From positions 1 through 10,256 of the forward strand of contig SICW01000025.1 of the NCBI GenBank assembly GCA_009691355.1: 10,256 nt of DNA, given 5' to 3'. Source of the DNA: Candidatus Woesearchaeota archaeon (GTDB lineage: Archaea; Nanobdellota; Nanobdellia; SCGC-AAA011-G17; GW2011-AR17). Position numbers and translations under genes: made by a program. Position 1 is the first letter of the stretch; every line of letters begins with the position of its first letter. The notes under the pieces were generated by a model. That model was not told the DNA's origin and made no database searches. It worked only from the letters and a program-made list of their open reading frames with translations. Positions 5,837 through 10,256 of the stretch are shown here, one piece after another.

Positions 5837-6409
5837 TTAAAGTGCCATTTTAAGGATGTCTTCTTTGGCTATGATAGAAATTCTACTCCCTTCTATATAA
5901 ATCTTACCTTGCGGAGTTTTAGTAGTTTTATGAGTGATAAGTATACCGTCATAACATCCCTTAATAGATTGCATGTATCTGTAGAGTTGTTTTATTTCGT
6001 GCATAGTAATTGTTTTTTTCTGATAGTCTTTAATTTCTACAACAATTTTTTTTCCTTCAGCTTCTAAAATCGCATCTACAATTCCTGCACTTGTCTTATA
6101 GTATCTAGTAACATGCCCTCTTGCGGTCAGGAATGTGAGAACTTCTGTCTCAAAGTTATATGCTCTTTTTCTAATTTCACTATTGGTTATAGAAGGTACA
6201 GTTCTTCGGGGATATTCTTCTTCTGCAAGGTCATAAGCTTCTTTTAAAAACCCAAAAAGTTTAGAAGGAAGTATTCCTAGACTATAAATAAAATCTTGAA
6301 CAGTACATGGGGGATTACTTTTAATAAATTCTAGTGATTCTAAAATTTTTTCTTCTTTACTCCTTTTTAAGGATCGTACAGGGCAGGGTATATCTGCTTC
6401 CTTATACAT
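5837..6409 (-). CDS. PD-(D/E)XK nuclease-like protein, C-terminal part of a split gene, 190 aa
   Basis: The C-terminal 110 residues show the nuclease core: a helix with Glu87, then G-I-V-D112, then V-E125-I-K127, then H-E-I-K-Q141-L-Y-R-Y. That order (E, D, ExK, QxxxY) fits PD-(D/E)XK enzymes of the Mrr/Hjc/RecB-like type acting on DNA; the substrate is not evident. The first 75 residues form a small helical (HTH-like) domain that resembles the domain encoded just upstream in another frame (6367-6558). Restoring one A at 6409-6411 fuses the two into a single 240-aa protein, so this ATG (6407-6409) may not be a genuine start; no ribosome site precedes it. The stop codon touches the first base of tRNA-Trp. 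Confidence 0.7.
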   Translation of the reverse strand: MYKEADIPCPVRSLKRSKEEKILESLEFIKSNPPCTVQDFIYSLGILPSKLFGFLKEAYDLAEEEYPRRTVPSITNSEIRKRAYNFETEVLTFLTARGHVTRYYKTSAGIVDAILEAEGKKIVVEIKDYQKKTITMHEIKQLYRYMQSIKGCYDGILITHKTTKTPQGKIYIEGSRISIIAKEDILKMAL

Positions 6410-6558
6410 TTCTGTATTCCTTGCTCAAAAATTCTTTCAGTGTGAATCCCTGTAGCTCTTCGAATCTGCATTGTGTGAGTAGTAGGGTGCTCTTTCAAGT
6501 AATTAATCACGATTTCTCTATATTTTTTTCTTGTTTCTTCAGAGTATCCTTTAGCCAT
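6367..6558 (-). CDS. N-terminal HTH-like part of the split nuclease gene, 63 aa
   Basis: The reading starts MAKGYSEETRKKYRE at the ATG complementary to 6556-6558, 24-32 bases downstream of a TATA box. It encodes a winged-helix-like segment (R-E-I-V-I-N-Y-L-K-E-H-P ... Q-I-R-R-A-T-G-I). It is in frame with the nuclease part only if one base is added near 6409-6414; as written it runs past that point and stops at 6367. The segment ATGIHTERIFEQGIQ plus MYKEADIPCPVRS parallels SLGILPSKLFGFLKEAYDL and its following residues in the downstream part. The real product is therefore probably one protein with two HTH repeats and a nuclease domain. Confidence 0.6.
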   Translation of the reverse strand: MAKGYSEETRKKYREIVINYLKEHPTTHTMQIRRATGIHTERIFEQGIQKCIRKQIYPALYDP

Positions 6559-6581
6559 AAACAAAATAAAGAAGAAAACAT

Positions 6582-6590
6582 CTTTATAAG
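6582..6590 (-). promoter_or_regulatory. TATA box of the HTH-nuclease gene
   Basis: CTTATAAAG on the minus strand lies about 24-32 bases before the ATG ending at 6556, with no ribosome site between. It is a leaderless promoter and possibly also the source of the tRNA-Trp transcript downstream. Confidence 0.6.
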
Positions 6591-6623
6591 TCTAGCGCGC
6601 ACACGTGCCGTCTGTCCAAGCAG

Positions 6624-6629
6624 AAAAAA
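6624..6629 (-). terminator. T6 run after the VOC gene
   Basis: On the minus strand a T-rich stretch ending in six T follows about 17 bases after the VOC stop codon. It is a plausible archaeal T-run terminator without a clear hairpin. Confidence 0.35.
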
Positions 6630-6645
6630 TATTTAAGATAAATAG

Positions 6646-6990
6646 TTACTTTTTCAGTTCTGCAAAATACAGTGGAGTTCCATCTGGATCGCTAAATTGC
6701 GCAAGGGTAAGGTAGCTTTCATCAACTATTTTTGCCGAGACACCCTTGGTTTCGAGTTCAGCAACAAGTTCTCTAATATTTTTTACTTGAAAACCCAGAG
6801 ACACACTTCCATGTGCTTTACTTCCTTTCATAGGATGAAAACAGATAGAAATTCCTGGTCCAGAAACTTCTGCCCATTCATTCTGGTAACGCTCTTTCAA
6901 GGGAAACCCTAATACTTCTGTGTAAAACTTAACTGCACGATCCATATTTGCAACCATGAGTGTGACATTACCTGATTTGATATTTCCCAT
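6646..6990 (-). CDS. VOC-fold (glyoxalase/bleomycin-resistance/dioxygenase family) protein, 114 aa
   Basis: The protein has the two beta-alpha-beta-beta-beta halves of the family. NVTLMVANMDRAVKFYTEVLGF (residues 8-29) is the first signature, VSLGFQVKNIRELVAELETKG (63-83) the second, and FSDPDGTPLYFAEL (99-112) the usual end. Length is normal for a single VOC unit, which dimerises. Of the four usual metal positions, Glu41 and Glu111 are present, but the two His positions are Asn8 and Ser64, so metal-dependent glyoxalase activity is doubtful; His52 and His60 lie nearby. It could be a ligand-binding or resistance protein. The ATG at 6988-6990 follows a TATA box at 7012-7020 on this strand; the gene is divergent from MTA phosphorylase. 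Confidence 0.85.
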   Translation of the reverse strand: MGNIKSGNVTLMVANMDRAVKFYTEVLGFPLKERYQNEWAEVSGPGISICFHPMKGSKAHGSVSLGFQVKNIRELVAELETKGVSAKIVDESYLTLAQFSDPDGTPLYFAELKK

Positions 6991-7011
6991 AGTTCCTTAG
7001 AAGAAAAAGAA

Positions 7012-7020
7012 CTATATTAA
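7012..7020 (-). promoter_or_regulatory. TATA box of the VOC gene
   Basis: TTAATATAG on the minus strand lies 22-30 bases before the ATG at 6990. Together with the box at 7050-7058 it forms a compact divergent promoter. Confidence 0.5.
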
Positions 7021-7049
7021 TGTTTTGCTACAAAAGAACACAATAATTC

Positions 7050-7058
7050 TTTTAAATC
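7050..7058 (+). promoter_or_regulatory. TATA box of the MTA phosphorylase gene
   Basis: TTTTAAATC begins 28 bases before the ATG at 7078, and there is no ribosome site in between, so the mRNA is probably leaderless. Confidence 0.55.
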
Positions 7059-7077
7059 ACGAAATAAAAAAGACCAT

Positions 7078-7866
7078 ATGGTAAAAATAGGGATCATAGG
7101 TGGATCAGGTTTAGACGATCCAAAACTTCTTGAAAATTATGAAACGACAGATGTAGTCACTCCCTATGGGCATCCTTCTTCTTCAATTACCCAAGGAAAG
7201 CTTAGTGGTGTAGACGTTGCTATTCTTGCACGTCACGGAAAAAAACACCAGATTATGCCAAGCAACGTAAACTATCGTGCAAATATTTGGGCATTAAAAG
7301 AGGTAGGCTGCACACACATCATTGCAACAACAGCAGTGGGTTCCCTACGTGAAGATATTGCTCCAGGACATTTAGTGTTTCCAGATCAGTTTATCGATAG
7401 AACAACAAAACGTGCACAAACATTTTATGATACAAATAAAGTGTGCCATATCCCCATGGGTGAACCTTTCTGTCAAAAGTTAAGAACTCTTTTAAGTCAA
7501 ACTGCTGATCAACAAAAAATTATTGCCCATAGAAATGCAACAGTAATTACTATTGAAGGCCCTCGATTTTCAACAAAGGCAGAGTCCCACATGTTTCGTT
7601 CTTGGAATGCACATATAATCAATATGTCCACAGTTCCAGAAGTTGTTCTTGCACGTGAAGCTGGACTCTGTTATGCAAGTATTGCAATGTCAACAGACTA
7701 CGACTGTTTTATGGATACAAGGGAACCAGTAACACTTGCAGAGGTACTAAGAGTTATGCATGAGAACGCGGAGAAGGTAAAATCTTTATTGAAAGAACTT
7801 ATCCCCAAAATTCAACATACAGATTGTTCTTGTAAGGAAGCAATAAAAACAAGTGTGATTGGATAA
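7078..7866 (+). CDS. mtnP: S-methyl-5'-thioadenosine phosphorylase, 262 aa
   Basis: The enzyme splits S-methyl-5'-thioadenosine with phosphate into adenine and 5-methylthioribose 1-phosphate, in methylthioadenosine salvage in the cytoplasm. Seen here are GIIGGSGL (5-12, phosphate loop), ARHG (51-54), VNYRAN (64-69), TTAVGSLRE (84-92), IEGPRFSTKAES (159-170), INMSTVPEVVLAREAGLCYASIAMSTDYDC (about 181-210). The Asp pair in STDYD (Asp207, Asp209) favours 6-aminopurines over inosine or guanosine, so MTAP rather than plain PNP. The overall length and the motif spacing match the human and archaeal enzymes. C250-S-C252 near the C-terminus resembles the CXC element known from thermophilic archaeal MTAP/PNP, where it supports disulfide stability. 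It is complete and has its own TATA box; no other salvage genes are adjacent. Confidence 0.93.
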   Translation: MVKIGIIGGSGLDDPKLLENYETTDVVTPYGHPSSSITQGKLSGVDVAILARHGKKHQIMPSNVNYRANIWALKEVGCTHIIATTAVGSLREDIAPGHLVFPDQFIDRTTKRAQTFYDTNKVCHIPMGEPFCQKLRTLLSQTADQQKIIAHRNATVITIEGPRFSTKAESHMFRSWNAHIINMSTVPEVVLAREAGLCYASIAMSTDYDCFMDTREPVTLAEVLRVMHENAEKVKSLLKELIPKIQHTDCSCKEAIKTSVIG

Positions 7867-7886
7867 AAAGGTATAACAAAAGGAGT

Positions 7887-8115
7887 TTATGCTTCCACAA
7901 TAATTCCTTCAGCTTCAAGAATTTTATGTTTGTAACCACCATAGATCATCACCTGATGATATTCTGCAACTTCACAAGGTAGAAAGGGTAATCTTCCAAA
8001 TACATCATCACCACTAAGCATTCCTCGCTTTGGCTGTGTATAAAATATACCCTAGGGATTTTCTCTATCAAACCTAGAACAAAGAAGGTGGCTAGCTGAA
8101 AGATTTTCAAGCAGT
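7887..8115 (-). pseudogene. 3' fragment of the unknown-family gene, detached by a frame change and a TAG
   Basis: On the minus strand, after the stop of the 131-aa frame, another frame continues as LLENLSASHLLCSRFDRENP, then TAG (8052-8054), then GIFYTQPKRGMLSGDD, FGRLPFLPCEVAEYHQV and on to ...EGIIVEA and TAA at 7887-7889. Codon choice is like that of real genes here. QPKRGMLSGDDVFGR echoes QPRGMLEEGDIDPYFGR inside the upstream part, so both pieces likely belong to one protein of about 205 aa with an internal repeat. Removing one A from the A4 run at 8115-8118 joins the frames; the TAG would still interrupt it. Confidence 0.55.
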
Positions 8116-8502
8116 TTTGGGAAAGTCTATTTGAGCTTCTTCAATATCCAGAATTCCTGCAATATCTATACTCAATGGTTTGGGATCCCCTGACTGTTGG
8201 ATATTATTCATTCCAAAAAGATGATAACGAATAGTTCTTCCCTTTTGACTATAGGCTCTTCCCTTTTTTCGGTCTCCAGTTTCTCTTTCAACTCCAAAAG
8301 GATGTCCATATGCATCAAGAAGTGCAGGGGTAAAAGCTTCAAAACTTCTTCCAAAGTATGGGTCTATGTCCCCTTCTTCTAGCATCCCTCTGGGTTGTTT
8401 GTACTCTTTAGAATGAGCAACAACTTCACGAGGGACCATGGCAATCATAAGACGTTCATTTTTTACTCGAAAAAAGCTTTTGAAACAATCAACAAGACTC
8501 AT
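8107..8502 (-). CDS. protein of unknown family, 131 aa, probably truncated
   Basis: The frame starts MSLVDCFKSFFRVKN and contains KQPRGMLEEGDIDPYFGRSF (residues 35-54) and later IDIAGILDIEEAQIDFPK. There are no membrane helices or signal peptide, so the product is presumably cytoplasmic. I do not recognise the family. It ends abruptly with TA and TGA right after an A4 run, and the downstream sequence keeps coding in another frame (7887-8115), so the stop at 8107-8109 is probably a lesion or an assembly error. A TATA box at 8524-8531 on this strand gives a leaderless start at 8502, which shows the 5' end is intact. Confidence 0.55.
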   Translation of the reverse strand: MSLVDCFKSFFRVKNERLMIAMVPREVVAHSKEYKQPRGMLEEGDIDPYFGRSFEAFTPALLDAYGHPFGVERETGDRKKGRAYSQKGRTIRYHLFGMNNIQQSGDPKPLSIDIAGILDIEEAQIDFPKTA

Positions 8503-8523
8503 AAAAACAATTCATTCCCTTAT

Positions 8524-8531
8524 CTATTTAA
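8524..8531 (-). promoter_or_regulatory. TATA box of the 131-aa unknown gene
   Basis: TTAAATAG on the minus strand lies 22-29 bases before the ATG at 8502. It overlaps the stop codon of the 58-aa gene, so that short gene and this promoter share sequence. Confidence 0.5.
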
Positions 8532-8704
8532 GCTTTATGCCTATCAGCAGAAATCATAATTCCTAATGACCCAATAACCAAAGAAAGCCCAAAGAGTACA
8601 GGGTAAACATTCCCCATATTTCCACCCATGAAAAGATGCGGAAAAAAGAGAGATACCAGACTAAAGAACAGTAGCACACTTCCAAGAGTATAAAATAATT
8701 TCAT
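8528..8704 (-). CDS. small two-helix membrane protein, 58 aa
   Basis: On the minus strand MKLFYTLGSVLLFFSL begins a hydrophobic helix (about residues 5-24). A loop with H-L-F-M-G-G-N-M-G-N follows, then a second helix (about 33-52) and a basic tail ISADRHKA. It begins 15 nt after the DUF4383-like gene's stop, separated by a nearly pure T stretch, and no ribosome site is visible, so expression is uncertain. The uninterrupted two-helix pattern, the basic tail and the absence of any other gene here support it. Function is unknown; it may form a pair with the DUF4383-like protein. Confidence 0.55.
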   Translation of the reverse strand: MKLFYTLGSVLLFFSLVSLFFPHLFMGGNMGNVYPVLFGLSLVIGSLGIMISADRHKA

Positions 8705-8719
8705 AAAAAAAGAAAAAAT

Positions 8720-9070
8720 TTATTTTTTTACTCCATAGAGCAGTCCTAAAGACACAACACCAATCCCTAAGTGTAAGACGCTCGTTGCAGTGTTAATATT
8801 TAGTAAACTCAAGAGTAAATCCCCCGTTACAGGAAGGAAGCCCAATACTCCTAAGCCAATAGCAATCCATCCCATCACCATGGTATACTGATGTCCTTCA
8901 CCTTTTGTTCCAGAATAAATTCCAAATGCTCCAGCAATGACATGCAAAACACTTTGCAATGCATTCACACCGAATAAGCCTAGAATACTAGAACTAAAAA
9001 AACCCAAAACTCCTACGATACCAAGGACGATCCCTAGCACAAGCGAGTACGTTTTATGTACATCCCCCAT
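8720..9070 (-). CDS. DUF4383-like four-helix membrane protein, 116 aa
   Basis: MGDVHKTYSLVLGIV starts the first of four membrane helices. The two halves repeat the same pattern: L-G-L-F-G-V-N-A-L-Q-S-V-L-H (about residues 30-43) and L-S-L-L-N-I-N-T-A-T-S-V-L-H (about 87-100), each followed by a Gly-rich helix. The N-x(5)-L-H motif and Gly-rich helices are those of DUF4383 proteins, whose role is unknown. I chose the ATG complementary to 9068-9070 over a TTG one codon upstream, because the GGAGGTG site at 9078-9084 sits 7 nt before it. It is the only gene on this strand with a strong ribosome site and a leader of about 30 nt. Confidence 0.8.
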   Translation of the reverse strand: MGDVHKTYSLVLGIVLGIVGVLGFFSSSILGLFGVNALQSVLHVIAGAFGIYSGTKGEGHQYTMVMGWIAIGLGVLGFLPVTGDLLLSLLNINTATSVLHLGIGVVSLGLLYGVKK

Positions 9071-9077
9071 CAAAAAA

Positions 9078-9084
9078 CACCTCC
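9078..9084 (-). promoter_or_regulatory. strong Shine-Dalgarno site of the DUF4383-like gene
   Basis: GGAGGTG on the minus strand, 7 nt before the ATG, decides the start. It contrasts with the leaderless starts of most promoter-proximal genes in the window. Confidence 0.7.
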
Positions 9085-9122
9085 TTTTTTGTTGGTATTA
9101 GTCTAAATTCTAAGGCAAGGAG

Positions 9123-9132
9123 ATATTTAAAA
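9123..9132 (-). promoter_or_regulatory. TATA box of the DUF4383-like gene
   Basis: TTTTTAAATA on the minus strand, followed by TC, matches the TTTAAATATC boxes upstream of the 1735 and 2151 genes. It lies about 53-62 bases before the ATG, so the message should have a leader of roughly 30 nt. Confidence 0.5.
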
Positions 9133-9163
9133 ACTTCTTTTCTAGAAAAAGACTTTCATAATC

Positions 9164-9172
9164 CTTATAAAT
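9164..9172 (+). promoter_or_regulatory. TATA box of the UDP-glucose dehydrogenase-family gene
   Basis: CTTATAAAT lies 22-30 bases before the ATG at 9194, without a ribosome site, again a leaderless arrangement, divergent from the DUF4383-like promoter. Confidence 0.55.
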
Positions 9173-9193
9173 CGTTTTCTTAAAAAGTGATCT

Positions 9194-10256
9194 ATGAAAA
9201 TCGCAGTTGCTGGTGCAGGTTTTGTAGGCATTGTACATGCAGCAGTAATGGCAAACCAAGGACATAAGGTTATTCTTTTTGATATCGATGCAAAGAAAAT
9301 TGAGCATCTTCAGGCATATTGTAGAAATGAAACGAATACACTTCCCATTTACGAAGAAGGCTTAGAAGAATTATTTCGTAGAAATTCTCGCGAAGAAAGA
9401 CTTTTTTTCACAACAGATAAGAAATCCGCAATAAAAGACTCTGACGTAATTTTTATTGCAGTTGGAACCCCCTTTGATGATAAAGAAGGCAAGGCAAATC
9501 TTCAGTATGTAGAAGATGTAGCAAAGACAATTGGAGAAGTCTTACAAGAGTATCCAAATTACAAACTCATTGTGGATAAAAGCACAGTCCCCGTAGGAAC
9601 TGCAGAACATGTCAAGAGTATCATACGAAAGTATTATACTGGAGACTTTGATGTTGCATCGAATCCTGAGACTCTTGCAGAAGGCAGTGCAGTACAAGAT
9701 GCACTCTATCCCAATCGGGTAATTATTGGTGTTGACTCTTCCAGGGCAGAAAAAATTCTTAGAGAGATTTATTCTCCTTTCTTTTTTCCCCATCAAAGTG
9801 GCCGTGTCCATGTCATGGGTCTTCGTGATGCAGAACTATCCAAGTATGCATTCAATACCTATCTTGCTGCCCAAGTGCACATGACAAATGTTCTTGCAAA
9901 TATTTCTCGTAAAGCTGGTGCAAATTGGCGAGCAATTATCCCTGCAGTTTTGGGAGATGAAAGAATAGGCCGTTTCGTCCATCCCGGTCTTGGTTTTGGT
10001 GGGAGCTGCTTTAGAAAGGATGTCTCTGCATTAAAACGGACAGCAGAAGATTTAGGTTTAGATACATATACAACTGATTCTTTGAAAATAATCCTAGATC
10101 AGAATGAACATCAAAAAGAAAAAATCAATCACAGAATAATCCATCTATTTGGGGAAGATCTTTCTGGATTAACGATAGCTGTGTGGGGTTTAACCTTTAA
10201 GAAAGATACCAATGACGTACGTGATGCAGCTTCTCTAGTTGCCATTCCAGACCTTT
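9194..10256 (+). CDS. UDP-glucose 6-dehydrogenase family protein, 5' 354 codons (cut by window end)
   Basis: The family oxidises a sugar nucleotide (UDP-glucose, UDP-ManNAc or GDP-mannose) to the uronate with two NAD+, supplying surface polysaccharide or N-glycan precursors. Seen here are the Rossmann motif GAGFVG (7-12) with Asp30 after the second strand for NAD, AVGTP, KSTVPVGT, SNPETLAEGSA, the central-domain helix ELSKYAFNTYLA with the conserved Lys, GFGGSC272F-x-K-D with the catalytic Cys, and WGLTFKKDTNDVRDA opening the C-terminal domain. The usual NPEFL/NPEWL is NPETL here, and the common N-E after the Lys helix is N-V. The exact sugar cannot be told. The start has a TATA box at leaderless distance. 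The missing part should be about 70-90 residues. Confidence 0.9.
   Translation, partial: MKIAVAGAGFVGIVHAAVMANQGHKVILFDIDAKKIEHLQAYCRNETNTLPIYEEGLEELFRRNSREERLFFTTDKKSAIKDSDVIFIAVGTPFDDKEGKANLQYVEDVAKTIGEVLQEYPNYKLIVDKSTVPVGTAEHVKSIIRKYYTGDFDVASNPETLAEGSAVQDALYPNRVIIGVDSSRAEKILREIYSPFFFPHQSGRVHVMGLRDAELSKYAFNTYLAAQVHMTNVLANISRKAGANWRAIIPAVLGDERIGRFVHPGLGFGGSCFRKDVSALKRTAEDLGLDTYTTDSLKIILDQNEHQKEKINHRIIHLFGEDLSGLTIAVWGLTFKKDTNDVRDAASLVAIPDL

Noticed and set aside
6405..6416. Programmed -1 frameshifting in the HTH-nuclease gene.
   Set aside because: No X-XXY-YYZ heptamer lies at the junction, only a three-base A run, and no evident downstream stem-loop. An indel is more likely.
5837..6558. Restriction-modification system around the nuclease-like gene.
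   Set aside because: No methyltransferase motifs or specificity subunit are encoded nearby; its neighbours are a tRNA and a VOC protein.
8052..8054. TAG inside the broken gene as a pyrrolysine codon.
   Set aside because: The gene also needs a frame correction about 60 bases earlier, so decay or assembly error explains both. The only other TAG end in the window (2110-2112) is a normal stop backed by TAA. No Pyl gene is visible here.
5233..8109. The same 14 bases CTGAAAGATTTTCA occur at 5233-5246 and 8096-8109.
   Set aside because: The word is an imperfect palindrome of low complexity. The first copy belongs to a terminator hairpin, the second lies in the broken gene without a following T run, and no flanking similarity exists. 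Chance is the simplest explanation.
1..10256. CRISPR arrays, insertion sequences, integrase attachment sites or phage genes.
   Set aside because: No regularly spaced direct repeats, terminal inverted repeats or transposase motifs were seen. The tRNA-Trp 3' end has no nearby duplicate that would suggest integration.

Overview
The window looks like a piece of an AT-rich archaeal genome. Four things point that way. Most transcription units begin with a TATA box 20-35 bases upstream of an ATG, with no room for a leader. A tRNA-Trp gene carries a 13-nt intron at the archaeal 37/38 position, with a bulge-helix-bulge type fold. A long series of genes has archaeal class III (prepilin-like) N-termini. 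There is also an archaeal-type methylthioadenosine phosphorylase. The style (many tiny exported or membrane proteins, NKKA/NKKG prepilin starts, overlapping genes) resembles DPANN archaea such as Woesearchaeota or Pacearchaeota. That lineage call is an inference, because no phylogenetic marker was tested.

Region 1 (1-5236, + strand) is a run of nine complete genes plus the tail of a tenth. All encode short cytoplasmic N-termini followed by one membrane helix and an exported domain. Six to eight of them have prepilin-like starts (NKKA/EL, NKKG/QD, DKKG/QE, SKG/QS, NKKA/QT). The set contains two very small pilin-like proteins (51 and 60 aa), each directly coupled to a large Cys-rich exported protein (471 and 358 aa), a further Cys-rich 125-aa protein, and a tightly overlapping four-gene tail. 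This looks like an uncharacterised pilus, pseudopilus or surface-fibre locus. No ATPase, platform protein or prepilin peptidase is inside the window. A hairpin plus T6 closes the run.

Region 2 (5237-5742, + strand) has its own TATA box and three very small membrane proteins in tandem (68, 44 and 39 aa). They share a D-x(5-6)-P-then-TM design and are most likely paralogues. The third is easily missed because of its size.

Region 3 (5747-6558, - strand) holds the intron-containing tRNA-Trp(CCA) abutting, with no spacer, the stop codon of a gene for a helix-turn-helix/PD-(D/E)XK nuclease. That gene is split by a -1 frame change at an A run. The two pieces read as one 240-aa protein, and a tandem repeat crosses the break.

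Region 4 (6646-7866) has a VOC-fold protein (-) divergent from S-methyl-5'-thioadenosine phosphorylase (+), each with its own TATA box.

Region 5 (7887-9070, - strand) contains a decaying or mis-assembled gene of unknown family (one frame change plus one TAG), an unlisted 58-aa two-helix membrane protein, and a DUF4383-like four-helix membrane protein with a strong Shine-Dalgarno site. Region 6 (9194-10256, +) is the first 354 codons of a UDP-glucose dehydrogenase family enzyme, cut by the window edge.
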